A stretch of DNA of 64,000 nucleotides from Escallonia rubra. Lineage: Eukaryota > Streptophyta > Magnoliopsida > Escalloniales > Escalloniaceae. The notes under the pieces are model-generated. The model ran no database searches. It worked only from the letters and a program-made list of their open reading frames with translations, and was not told where the DNA came from. How positions within the stretch are numbered: position 1 is the stretch's first letter; the number at the start of each line of letters is the position of its first letter. A program made the position numbers and the translations under genes. Below are positions 22,900 to 34,660 of the stretch, one piece after another. Location: NCBI GenBank assembly GCA_033065855.1, contig JAVXUO010002567.1:1-64000 (forward strand). Direction: 5' to 3'.

Positions 22900-25115
22900 T
22901 CTAATGTATTATGTAATTAAAAGATTGTTATTATGTTCAGTGAGTGCATTTATAGTGGCAGGTGTATATGGCATATGGGCTTTTTGGAATAACCAGCAAA
23001 GCACGATGCGCTTGACTTTTAAAATCCATTTGTTTCCAACAGCCTTGCTCCCTGGCAGATGTTCAACCAATTCCCAGATCTGATTCTTCTCCATTAAGCT
23101 CAACTCATCCTTAACTGCAGCCATCCACTCATTACTAGCTGATGAAGATAAGGCTTCTTCCATAGAATTGGACTCATCTTCATCAGTTAGAGTGCACATA
23201 AGAATTTCTCCGTCAATCTCAAAACGAAGACGTGGAACTCTTCCCTGTGCACCTCTACACAATTGAGAATCGTGTTGACCCGATGGTACTGGTGGTGTGC
23301 TCCTACTAGGTTAAAGGTCACTTATACTATCTTTAGCGACAACCGGATGAGAAATTAATTCCCTACCTTCGCTTTGAGATGGTAAAGTAGCTTCAACCTA
23401 CTCTGACTCATAGAGGTCAAGATTCTTACTTGTATCTCCAATGTTAGGAAAATCACTCTCTATAAAATTGACATCGCGAGACTCTATTTCAATCCTTCCA
23501 CCATTTGGATGTTCACCATACATCACATAGCTAGCCTTTAAAGTTTTCAGAATACCTTTAAAAGATACTCTTTTTAGTTCTAGGCCCTAGTTTCCCATAC
23601 TTATGAAAAGTACTGTGAACATAACTTGCTGAGCCCCATGGGCGCAAGTTATCCAAATTTGGCTTTTGGCTATTCCAAAGCTCATATGGGTGGATTTGAC
23701 TGATTGTGAAGGCACACGATTAAGTATATAGGTTGCAGTCAAAAGGGCATTTCCCTAAAAAGATATTGGAAGGTTTGCTTGCACCATCATAGACCTAACC
23801 ATATCTAACAATGTTTTATTCCTTCTTTCTGCAACACCATTTTGTTGTGGAGTATTAGGAATATTAAGTTGCATGCATATCATTTTTCCTCACAAAACTT
23901 CTTGAAGTGATCGGACAAATATTCGCGTCCCCGGTCAGTGCGAAGAGTTTTTATAAACTCTTCTCGTTCTGATTCTCAACCTCTGCTACAAAGCGTTTGA
24001 AACAGTCCAAAGCTTCATAGCGGTGAGATATCAGATACACATAACCATATCGCGTATAATCGTCTATCTGTGTAAGGAAATAAAAGGCGCCATGGCGTGC
24101 CTTTACACTCATTGGTCAACATATGTCAGAATGAACTAGCTCAAGTGGCTAAGTTGCTCTCACAGCCTTTCCAAAAGGCTTTCTGCATGTTTTACCAGCC
24201 AAACAAGCCTCACATGTTACTAGATTGACTTTTACGAGTGGCCAAAAGGCTTTCTCTAGCCAAACGAGTCATTCTATCTTGCCCTATGTGGCCCAATCTT
24301 GCATGACAGGGGGTAGAATCATTCACAATATTATCATTCGATCACTACATAAGAATAAGAGGACTAAGAATCAATTAAATCCAATTGAAAAAGACTATCA
24401 TATCCATGCGAAAATCATGTCCGAACAAAACATCTTCCAAAAAGATTTTAACTTATTACCCCTAAAATTGAAGGAAAAATCATTGTCTAATAAAGCAGTA
24501 ACTAAAAGTAGATTAAGCCAAACAGTGGGTGCATATCGCACATCCTCAAGAAGCAACGTGCGCCCAGTGTGCAACTTGAGCTGGTAAGAACCAACCCTTA
24601 GCATCTCTTTGGAGCTATTGTTTCTCATGAAGATATGTTTGCTTCCCAGTGAAATCTGGTGATAATCTACGAATCCCTCTCGATCACGTGCTACATGTCT
24701 TGTTGCACATGTATCCACAAACCACACAGGTTGGGAATCAACAACCATCACCTGTGAGGAAACATATAACTGAGAGAGATTCTGAAGGTACCCTCTTCGA
24801 CTCAGCACAATCACGAGCGAAGTGTCATTGCTGTTGACAGTTGAAACATTTGATTTTAGACAAATCCTTTTTCCCACCACGTTTTCTTCTCTTGCGTTTC
24901 TTTATTTTCCCTTCCTTTGGCGCAGAAGTACTAGACTCACCTTTCTTGCCTTTCTTACTTTGTCTTTCACACTTGACATTTGCATTCCGTGATCCCCCTT
25001 AGGCGACGTAAGTAAGGGTCTTGTCAGCATCTCGAGTCTCAGCCTCAAGGATGACATGCTGTGAAACATCAGAAAAGTTATTGATTTAGAATTGCTTGTG
25101 GGTTTTCGCAACTCA
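22900..25115 (-). mobile_element. Ty1/copia retrotransposon, broken fossil
   Basis: Minus-strand remains of a copia polyprotein in the expected order: zinc-knuckle/gag end and gag-pre-integrase region (about 24400-25110, with PVWFVDTCATRHVA), integrase region (about 23550-24230) and the start of the reverse transcriptase (22909-23262, with EWMAAVKDELSLMEKN). It carries many breaks and no LTRs were recognised, so it is an old truncated copy. Confidence 0.8.
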
Positions 25116-25116
25116 A

Positions 25117-25363
25117 ATTGCTGAGAGTTAGATGGTTGCTGAAGTTGGAGGAGTTGAAGGTGGACGAAGGAGCCTTGTCAAGACTAGTTCATCTGAAAAT
25201 TTTGGGGTGCACAATCTTGAAAGGAGTAGCAGATGGATTGAGGTACATTAGCACCGTGAACTGAAAAAATTTAGACATCAGGCATACGCCTGAAGCATTT
25301 GCGAAGCCGCTTTGAATTGAAAAGGAGGGGAGGATTGCTCAAAAGTTCAATATGTGCCTTCCA
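25117..25363 (+). pseudogene. NLR leucine-rich-repeat C-terminal fragment
   Basis: Reads LLKLEELKVDEGALSRL, HLKILGCTILKGVADGLRYI and then, after a stop, RHTPEAFAKPL. This parallels the end of the larger NLR relic at 29255-29460 (WNVDEGAMMSLLHLVIEDC, KRIPEGLRFIS, MPEAFRNRL), and both are followed by a similar AT(A)TGTGCCTTCCATT. It is the 3' tip of a second resistance gene of the same subfamily. The copia relic begins at its left edge, so the rest was probably lost or displaced around that insertion. Confidence 0.8.
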
Positions 25364-26465
25364 TTACTACTGCTCAGCCCATGGGATGAACCAGCAGCAA
25401 TTTCTTTGCAACTGCTACATATTTTCCTTTCATTTTCATTGACCAAGTAGCCTCCGATTATAAATTTCTGAGTTAATAAATAACCAATTAGTGTGACATT
25501 TCCTTATGATTACTCGGGAATTCATAGCCACACCCTACCCTTACAAGCATTATTCTTCTTAGCCTTGTCTTGTTAAGAACAGACATTAGTTGTGACTTCT
25601 AAAGCCATCAAGACGTGCATTTGCTCTAAGCCATCAAGATTGCCCAATTGATTTTGTTCTAATCAACGCAGATTAATGACCTTACGTAGAGCAAATGCAC
25701 ATCTCTGCTGGGTTCTTGAGTTTGTATTGGAGTCTGTTCTTTGCTTTCTGAGCTTTTTCTGAATCTTGCTTCCCAATGGCAAAGAAAAAAAGATTACATT
25801 AGGGTACTTTTTGCCTTACAAAGAAGCTCGGGTGGTTGTCAACAGCCCGCGGCAGTTAGCATCATTATCAGAAGGATCAAAGTCAATAGGAAGCATACTT
25901 AAGTATGTTATGAACTAAGCCTTGCTAAAGCTTTCGATCACTCTAGTTTGCTAGCTGCGACATCTCATCTCCTAACACCCTTTTTCAATAGAGCCGAAGA
26001 ACTAAGATGGCCGTAGATGTGTAGTTTATACTGCACGCTGCTTCGGCAAACGCCAGTGATCGAAGCAAATGAAATTGGAATAAAGCAGCCTGGTAGTAGA
26101 GGCGTTTGCTATTGTAGGGTCAGGGGAAGGTCAGATCATTGAGGTACGTACGGTTCCGCATTCTAAATCAATGCCTCAAGGTTAGATCATACAACGGTTC
26201 TTAGGTTTCTTCCCTAGCAAGTATAATAAGAAGGAAACAAAGAACGTCTCCTTTTCAAGTATGATTTAATACCCATAATTGTCTTATCAGTTATGGTAAT
26301 TGCACAGAAAAGGATAATTTCACTTCCATGCCGGCCTTGTTATTTCATTATTATTACCAGGGAGCACATAGTCAGATACAACCAATGCCGACTGAAAAAA
26401 GTACAAAAACAGTATCTATAAACATGTGTTCTAGCAATCTCCTTGTTCTTCTCCTACTGTAAAAG
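25364..26465. other. Intergenic sequence between two NLR relics
   Basis: No gene recognised. It probably contains the former 3' flank of the left NLR and the promoter of the right one; I see no clear TATA motif at the expected distance. Confidence 0.4.
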
Positions 26466-29400
26466 ATGGAACAGGCTATTGTTCAATTGGCCTTGAGAAA
26501 GCTCGGCAGTTTGCTTATCGAAGAAGGAAAATTTTTATCTGGTGTTGGTGAGAAAGTTGGGGAATTGGAAAGTGAGCTGAAGTGGATGGATTGTTTCTTA
26601 AAAGATGCTAACGCAAAATAAGAACATGGCTATGAGAGAGTTCGCAACTGGGTTATGGAGATCAGAGAAGTAGCTTATGACGCAGATGGTGTTATCGATA
26701 ATTTCATTGTCAAAGTCTTGTTTAGAAGGAAAGGAAACATCCTCAAGAAGTATGCGTGTTTCTTTAGTGAATCCAGAGCCCTTCATAAAATCGGTTTGGA
26801 GATTGAGGCTATTAAAAGGAAAACCAACACTCTCGCGTCACGCTTACAAACTTCTGGTGCCAAATTCGACAGTGATGGAGAAGGTGGCTCAAATACAAGG
26901 CGGCAACCGCCAAGGCCCAAATGGTCTTATCCCCATATTATTGAGGAGGATATTGTTGGGCTGGAGGAAGACATAACCAAAGTGGTGGAACACTTGGTGA
27001 GAGTAGAAAAACAATACCAAGTTGTTTCTCTTGTTGGTATGGGTGGTATGGGCAAGACTACACTTGCTAAAAAGGTTTACCATCACGATGAAGTTAGGCA
27101 TCACTTCACGTGTTTTGCTTGGGCGTATGTATCACTAAAATTACCGAACAAGATATATTTTTGAGGGAATTCTTATCCAACTCATCTCTGCCTCTAGAGA
27201 ATAGAGGAAAGAAGTCGCGAGTTTGAGAGATGAAGAGCTTGTCGCAAAACTTTATCAAGTTCAAACAGAGGAGATGTTTGGTGATCATTGACGACATTTG
27301 GCAAGCTGAGGCTTGGGATGAGTTAAGTCCTGCTTTCCCTTGCACAATGTCAGGTAGCAAAATATTGTTGACTACTCGCAACAAAGAAGTAGCTTTGCAT
27401 GTACATCAGCGATGCTTTGTTCATGAACTCAGGCAGTTAAGTGAATGTGAAAGACGGGAGCTGTTTGAGACGAAAGCCTATTTGAGAAATGATGCAGGTA
27501 ACATCATTCCTCCATGGGTGCAATGACTTCTATTACTCCCTATGTTTGTCAGGATCACTAGTTTTTTCCCATCAAAGCACGCGAAGGGAGATTTCAAAAG
27601 AAAAAGGTCAGATGAGAAACTGCTAACAAGAAGGAATATAGAAACATTCCTGAATAACCATATACTAATGCTTAAATTGTAGGATTTGGTGCTTTTATCT
27701 CCTTATTCAACCTGTGGAGTACTCCTGTTCTATTGTTGATTCAGCACAGACATGCTGAGCTTGGGTAAGGAAATGGTTAGAAATTGCACCGGTTTGCCTC
27801 TAGCTATTGTAACGCTAGGAGGACTTTTGGCTACAAAACATACGCTAGATGAATGGTACCAGGATTTGCCGTATTATTTAAAAGCATGCTTTCTCCATTT
27901 AGGCCACTTTCCCGAAGATCATAAAATTGGTACTGAAAAGTTGGTCAGAATGTGGGTGGCAGAGGGGTTCGTGCCTCCTACCACGGTAGAAAGCTGTGAA
28001 GGCGGGGGGTTGCTTGACACAATGGTCAGTGTTGCAAAAAGTTACCTGCTTGAGCTGGTGGGGAGGTGCATCGTTCAAGTAGCAGAATACACAAAGTTAA
28101 GTGGAAGGGTTAAATCTTGTCGACTGCACGATCTAATGAGAGATGTATGCATATCAAAGGCAAAACAAGAAAATTTTCTTAGGCTGGTAATTGGCTATCT
28201 TCTTGGTAATAAGGTGTTCCTGGGCGACAACTTCTTGTTTACGTCATCAATCAGCTGTAAGGAAGATGTTAATCATCCATCTTTTGCTGTCCATGGGCAG
28301 GAATATTTCGGCCAGCATAGCCGCCTGCGCTCAGCTTTATTCTTTGGCGGAGAAGCAATTGACTGGCAATATGTTGAGCAAAAGATATTGAAACCGATAG
28401 TCATGGGTTTTACCTTTCTAAGAGTGTTAGATCTTGAGGGACTATACATGTACAAAGTAAGTTTGCCAGTGGAAATAGGAAATCTCTTTCACCTGAGGTA
28501 CCTAAATTTACGAAATTCAAGCTTCACCCGGTTGCCATCCTCAATAAGTAGATTGAGATACTTGCAAACTCTTGATTTAAGGGCTCAACGGGGACTAAAC
28601 TGGATTAAACGATTAATGGGATTTGATGTACCAAACGTACTGTGGAAATTGGAAGGGCTAAGACACTAGTATCTTCCAAGTCGAGTCGATGAAGGTAAAG
28701 CTAAGCTGAGACTAGACAAATTGAGCAATCTGGAGATGCTAGAAAACTTTGATTCAGATACATGTCATACCAATTGCATATCCCAATTGACCAATCTTCG
28801 AGAACTTAAGAGATGTCGGGTGCGTGTTGAAGAGTTGGGAGCAATCCTTTCAACCCCAAGCAGAACCAACTCCAACCAAAGTTGTCGCCTTCAACATTCT
28901 TCCTTCAGCCTTCAGCATTAGAGGGAGCATTTAGACGGAAGAAGAGCAAAACCTCCTACTGCAGCTATTAGCAAGTCACCATCTTCGTAAGTTAGAGATA
29001 GAGGATTGTCTGATAAAGTTACCAGAGTACCACCAGTTTCCTTCAGGGCTGACAAGGTTACTGTTTATTAATACTGAATTGAAAAAATGACCCAATGCCA
29101 ACATTGGAGAAGCTGCCAGACCTAAGAAGTCTTGTGTTACATAAAATCCTACCTCCGAAAAAAACTGACTTGTTCTGCAACTACACCTCTTGTCAATGCT
29201 GCTGGTGTTGGTGGATTTCCTCGACTCAAGTTTCTAATACTTACAAGCCTAAATAACTTAGCGGAGTGGAATGTGGATGAAGGAGCCATGATGAGTCTAC
29301 TCCACTTGGTCATTGAGGATTGCAAAAAGTTGAAGAGGATTCCAGAGGGACTGAGGTTCATCAGTAGCTTCAAGGAGTTAGAGATCATACGAATGCCTGA

Positions 29401-29503
29401 AGCATTCCGGAACAGGCTTCGAAGAGGAGGAGAGGATTTCCGCAAAGTACAACATGTGCCTTCCATTTCAACTTCTGCTGAATTTTATGCTGGAGATTAC
29501 TAG
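26466..29503 (+). pseudogene. CC-NBS-LRR disease-resistance gene relic (RPP8/RPP13-like)
   Basis: Intracellular immune receptor gene in decay. The start MEQAIVQLALRKLGSLLIEE is a typical Rx-type coiled coil. The EDVID-like REVAYDADGVIDNFI follows, then P-loop GMGGMGKTT (27036-27062), kinase-2 CLVIIDDIW, RNBS-B GSKILLTTR, GLPL motif CTGLPLAIVTLGG, RNBS-D ACFLHLGHFPED, the MHD-position motif RLHDLMRDV and leucine-rich repeats (LFHLRYLNLRNSSFTRLPSSI). Breaks seen: a TAA at codon 52 (26619); a frame change between about 27130 and 27235; a stop at 27526 followed by about 220 bp of unrelated sequence; loss of sequence between EWYQ and DLPYYLK (about 27860), where ARC2 residues normally stand; a stop at 28669; and scattered breaks in the LRR end (28721-29503). 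A full-length receptor cannot be made. Confidence 0.92.
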
Positions 29504-30853
29504 CTCGGCTAACTTACTGTTGAAGTATCCAACTCTTCAAGGTGGCATATAATATTTTCAGCACTTCCAGTTTCCCTTCTCTAATCTCCTGCTTATCGGA
29601 AAGTCGCTCATTTCTTCCCATACCAGTGACACTTCCCGTTTATTGATGAGCATTTCATCCAAGTGATTATTGGGCATGTAAGTGAGAGTTTCTAGCCATT
29701 GGACAACGCACTGGGCTCGTGTTTACTGCTATAGATCCTAAATAAATGTAAACAAGTGACTATTGTGCTGTGTGTTAAAGAACCAGAAGCAACCATGAAC
29801 CTACATATTACGTGTGTAATCTATGGCCTGTGCGGTCATCCATGGCCTCTATCTCTTACTGTTACTCTTTCAAGTGCTACTTACTCCACAAAGATGCTTA
29901 CACGTTACAACCAAAATTGTGAAAAACATTGAACCCCGTGCATGCCTATGCTGGTTTCTCGAAGTGGAACTTGCTTCCAGTGACTGCTGGGCACAATACA
30001 GCAAGGCTACTGTTCCAACGAATGTTCTACTAGTTTTGTTTTCTAAGCAAAATTCTGGATCACGTATACAAAAACAGTGCATAGCCAATAAATTTCTGGT
30101 AATCTGGATCTGGTCATCAATTTGAGTGGAATTTATGGTAATATTACGTTCAAGCACATTGCATGCGGTGTAGATATTCGACGTGGCTGGAAACAGCAGG
30201 AAGAGACCAAAGAAAAGAAGGGCAAGTGAACTCGATAGATGTATAGTACGATGATAGGCAAACAACAGTTGGCGGATAATTTGGGTTTACCTGATGATGG
30301 CAGTCCAAAGTTTTTGCAGATTTGTGGCGTTTGAAAGAGTCTCAGCCAGATAACTCAAGGTTGGGAAGCAATCTTGTGTCCTGTGCACGAGAGCAGAACG
30401 TTCAATGGTTGCAGCAACATTTTCTCATTGGGATCGCTTCAAAGAAATAGGAAGCACATGGAACTGTTCCGTGGCACTGAGTGGTGGTAGTTGGTCAATG
30501 TTTCTAAAGTAAACAAGTAACTCGAGTACATATGGCCCCCCGGAGATCCCAGCATATGCACACCGCCACACCCCCACAACATAAGGCAATCAGTAAAGAC
30601 AAAAAAAGCGCACAGGTTGATTCCTGCCCAAAATTGTATAGCCAACTCATATTGTGGAACAAGAAATCAGATGCATTTGAATCTGTTGAAACCATATGCT
30701 GCACTGTTTACAGCCAAACTTACAATTAAAGAATACTATACCTGTAAGGATATGCCACATTAATCTAAACTAGATTCTTCGAGGATCAGTAACAATTACA
30801 AAGAATAATCACAATACAGATGAAAGAATAGCGACATATAGCAGTACAAAGCT
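29504..30853. other. Intergenic sequence, nothing recognised
   Basis: Between the NLR relic and the isomerase gene. A minus-strand frame at 29870-30265 starts with a hydrophobic stretch but has no family resemblance and is treated as chance. Confidence 0.5.
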
Positions 30854-31029
30854 TCAAGAGCCGGCCAGAACAAACCCGGCAACGTGACAGTACCAATCAA
30901 GATACTCTGCAGACTAATGACATGCGAGGCTGCAGACCGATAACAGGCAAGAACTGAGCAGGAAATGGTAGACTCGTCTTATGCATTGCCCCAACAGCTA
31001 TTGCAACAGGAGTGATTGTCCTTGTGATC
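30854..31029 (-). pseudogene. Degenerate second copy of the isomerase terminal exon
   Basis: This stretch repeats exon 3 of the adjacent isomerase gene (31047-31203) at roughly 70-75 percent by eye, including the acceptor (CTCAG before GATCACAAGG) and the segments AGGACAATCA(G/C)TCCTG and CAGTTCTTGCCTGTTATC. It is 176 bp instead of 157 because of a small internal expansion around GTCTGCAG. Read in the phase of exon 3 it runs TRTITPVAIAVGAMHK and meets a stop near its end, with a changed C-terminus. Only 17 bp separate it from the true stop codon, so it would lie in the 3' UTR. It is probably a decayed tandem exon duplication; use as an alternative last exon is possible but unproven. Confidence 0.75.
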
Positions 31030-31046
31030 CTGAGACTGACAAATCT

Positions 31047-33437
31047 TCACAAGCCAGCCGAGACCAATCCATGCAATGTAACAATACCGATCAAGATGTT
31101 CTGCTGACTGATAACAGGCAAGAACTGAACAGGAGACGGTGGGGACTCCATCTTCTGCATTGCCTCAGCTGCCATTGCATCAGGACTGATTGTCCTTGGG
31201 CTCCTGAAACGCAAAAGAATGATGTAAATATACATTAGAAGACGGACATAACAAGTATGACATATAACAGCCCTATATGCCTGCAAACATTTGAAGTGTC
31301 TAGCTCATGGTTTTTTATCGCGGTATCAGGATACATAACTGACGCGATCGCCGTGAATGGTATTGTGAGTATCGAATGTTATGTAACGGGAATCGGCTAT
31401 CGAGACTGACTATTCCTTTTAAACTCTAGCAAAACACTAAAACTCGACGATACTCCCGTTCATTTACTCCAAAAGCTACTCTCTAAACTTGTAACGGTTT
31501 ATTATAAAAGTAGTATCACCTTAAATGTAAGAATATAAGTTTATCTCACTCAATACTTCAGTGGGGGTAACTTCAAGGCCCACAGGGAATGCAAAGGCTA
31601 AACATAGTAGAAGTCAACAAAGTTAACCAGACATCTACAAATTACACCAGCTTTGCAGAGTTCAGTCAAAGCCAATGGGAGAAGATGAGAGAACATCTTG
31701 CAAAATCTAAAAATGAAAACCCATGAAGCTTCGAGGCCCTTTGATCTATTTCTTGTCCTTGGATCCATAAATCTAAGCTTTAAATCATGTAAATCTGCTG
31801 TTTGAAAACCAATCTGAAGTTTCTAAGTGAGAAAGAGCTTTGATAAGGACCTAAGTTTAATATCCAGGTAGGTGCCTTAACGGCCGATATTAGACCGTAA
31901 CGGCTGTAACAGCTCTTTGCAACAACATTTAGCAGCTTAACGGTAGCGTAACGGCGATAAATTGTAGATTCATAACTATCAATATATTGGTCTGTAACTA
32001 CCAGGAGAATCTGATCATAACTGTTACATTAACATTTTCCTAAACATGGCGAAACTTTCACCACTGCACATATATAAGCCAACACAACTAATAATCTCTG
32101 GTTTCTCTTGAGATCTTGTGAAAGAAGTTACCTATTGCACATGTCTCCCACTGTGAGCTTGAAGATTCCCTCCCCGCTAGCTTTTAGTGTGCGCCGCAAA
32201 TCGCCATCAGTAAATGTGCCTATCAAGTGGTATTCGTCATCAATAACTAGGAGGCAACCACATCCTTTACTGGTTAGCTCTACTAGCTGATCCATTATCA
32301 AGTCTCCTTCTCTACAGACTGGAAGTTCCTCTTGTTTCTTCATAACGTCCTTTACCTGCAACACCCAAAATTCATCTATAAAAAAACATTTGTTTGCAAG
32401 AGACTATCCCCAGATATAACCTTCAGCGAGTATTCAACGGCAACAAGACGAAGACTCTCTGAAACTAGTCAAGTTTAGTACTATCACTTTAAGGTCAAAT
32501 ATATTCATACAGCGGTCTTTTCCCAGGTAAACCTCTAGATCAATGACTCTGATTCAAAACTCCATTCCTAGAAATGGTGAACTGGGTTGTGGCTGAGCCG
32601 GAAATCAAGTCGAGAAAAAAAATGAATAAATAGGCTTAACATAGCCAATCAACAATATGTCAAAGCCATGAGTCCGTCGCATACGACCCAATTGTATTTC
32701 TTTAATATGTGACCAATTCTATCTCTTCTACTTGGTCTAATCATAGTCCATAGATTAACACCGAAAAAGCAACATTACAAGCAAAAAGACGCAAAATCGA
32801 CCTTAAAGATCAGGCTCTTCCCGATCCGCCCAGCCGGATGATTCGCCGCGTACTGCTCCTTAGTCAACTTCCTGGCGCCCATAATCGCGACAGCCACCGT
32901 GTCCCCGAACACCATCTGTATCGCGGTGGACGTCACCGGGGCCAGATCAAACGGGCACAATTCCCTCTCCAAGGGCAAATGCACCTCCATATCGCAAACT
33001 CCGCCCAACAAACTCCCCTCCGCCGACGTCACCGCCACCAGGTACGCCCCCTTGGCCCTCGCGCAGGGCGCCAGTCGCAGGAGCTCCTCGGTGTTGCCGC
33101 TCTTGGAGAGGAAGACGAGGATGTCGGAGGAGGAGAGGGAGCCGATGTCGCCGTGGAGGGCGTCCAACGGGGAGAGGAAGGAGGACTTGACGCCGAGGGA
33201 GACGAGGGTCTGGGAGATCTTGTTGGCGACGAAGCCGGACTTGCCGACGCCGGTGAAGAAGATGGTGCCGGCGGCGTTGAGGAGGGTGTGGGTGAAGGCG
33301 AGGGTCTTGGCGAGGTCGAGGCGTTGGAAGAAGTGGTTGAGGTACTTCTGCTGGGACTTGAAGAGGCTGAGGAGGTCGTCTTGGTTGATCTTCTTCTCGG
33401 CTTCTTCTTCGGGTGGCGGAAGAGGGAGAGATCCCAT
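31047..33437 (-). CDS. Arabinose-5-phosphate isomerase (KdsD/SETH3-like)
   Basis: Interconverts ribulose-5-phosphate and arabinose-5-phosphate, the first step to Kdo, a sugar of the pectin rhamnogalacturonan II. Three exons, 33437-32802, 32355-32132 and 31203-31047 (introns 446 and 928 bp, GT-AG), encode 338 aa in one frame. The SIS sugar-isomerase domain (about 45-185) shows [13 protein letters not shown] (62-73), [20 protein letters not shown] (109-119) and [17 protein letters not shown] (His200) stands where the bacterial enzyme has its catalytic His. Two CBS modules follow: 213-270 ([25 protein letters not shown]) and 275-338 ([32 protein letters not shown]). Exon 1 is markedly GC-rich compared with its surroundings. 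No signal peptide is evident; the close Arabidopsis relative SETH3 is needed for pollen function. Confidence 0.95.
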
Positions 33438-34229
33438 GTCTCTGCTTCTCTGGTTTTCTAGGCTTGTCGGTGAAGGGAGTGTTGTTTATATGGTTGGATT
33501 GGATCTGATTTTGATTTTGGGAGGGTGCGTGCGAAACTCGTAGGAAATGAAGAAATGAAATGACCACTAATTTTTTCTAGGCACGATGCAGCAATAATAT
33601 AAAACCAATCGGTACTCTCGTCGTCTCGGTACACGCGGTGGCAAGAAACAAAATATCAACGTAAAAGTTATACCGAATGTTGTATTTTACACGTCTCTCA
33701 ACATCACCTACATGCAACATACGGTCAATTTTACCGCCACAAATTTAGAAGATGTTTGTTTTTATATTGTATCTGTCGTCTCGCACTTTCATACGTCGCT
33801 ATACGATTTAATTTGTTATTAGCGACAAAAATAAAGGGCAAATATGCACACCCAAAATTACAACAACCGTGTCCAAGTTACAATGGACAACTTTTTGGAC
33901 ACGTGAAGTTTAACTTGATGGTGTTATGGTGTCTTAATTTAATGTTGCGCAAGTGCGAGTCCGATATCAATTCTCAAAGTTTGACTTCATTATTGACCGG
34001 AACAATTATAGGCCAGCCAATTAGCCACAACGGAAAAGAAATTGAACCGGGGGTCACATCCACGACGCGTTCTCATTTGTCGGCAGCACGGATGGGGCGC
34101 ATCAGGCCTAGTAGACACAGCAAGTTAATGATAGATAGGCATGTCATGTGATGATCTGAGCCCATCCGTTCCTCTTTGTACGAATTTTTTTTTTTTTTTA
34201 ATTTTCTCTAAAGTAATTTTTTTCTCTCT
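33438..34229. other. 5' flank of the isomerase gene and intergenic sequence
   Basis: A TATA-like CATATAAAC lies about 50 bp upstream of the isomerase ATG (near 33484-33493, minus strand). Beyond it I see no gene; a poly-T run occurs at about 34188-34199. Confidence 0.35.
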
Positions 34230-34660
34230 TTTTGCAACAATTTCTTCTTATAATCTTTTCAAGACAGTGATAACTTTGCAATTATCGTACCAACTTTAAA
34301 AGATTTCAAAAAAATTTCATCAAGTTCACAAATTTTATCTTGCAATTCATGAACTTGGCAGAAAATTGGTTAGCGGTCTATCATGGTAAAATCATTATAC
34401 TCAGTAATAAGAACTTATTCGTATCTTCTTTGTCTTGAACTTTACATTTATCCTCCAATGCCTTCCAAATTTCTTTTGCGAATCAAATGACTTGTAATAG
34501 TTGTAAAGACGATCAGAAAGTACATTGAGAATATAGCCGCGACACATAACTTCATCATCGTTCCGCTTTTGACATTCCTTCTTTTCATTTTCCCTAGCAT
34601 TATCAAAATGAAGCCTACCATTGTCGTACACATAGCCATAGAGTAACTACTGGGATGGTG
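34230..34660 (-). mobile_element. Ty1/copia gag fragment (fossil)
   Basis: Short minus-strand pieces resemble the UBN2/gag region of copia elements. The fragment is broken and old, without pol sequence or LTRs nearby. Confidence 0.5.

Noticed and set aside
29870-30265. 131-codon frame with a hydrophobic N-terminus resembling a signal peptide
   Set aside because: No family motif, no coding composition, and an antisense frame overlaps it; too weak to call a gene.
31310-31990. Possible repeat pair rich in GTAACGG/CCGTTAC words inside intron 2 of the isomerase gene
   Set aside because: Suggestive of a decayed MITE, but I could not find matching ends or a target duplication.
32838-33567. Long frames antisense or out of frame over the isomerase exon 1 (up to 214 codons)
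   Set aside because: Shadow frames caused by the high GC of exon 1; the SIS-domain frame explains the sequence.
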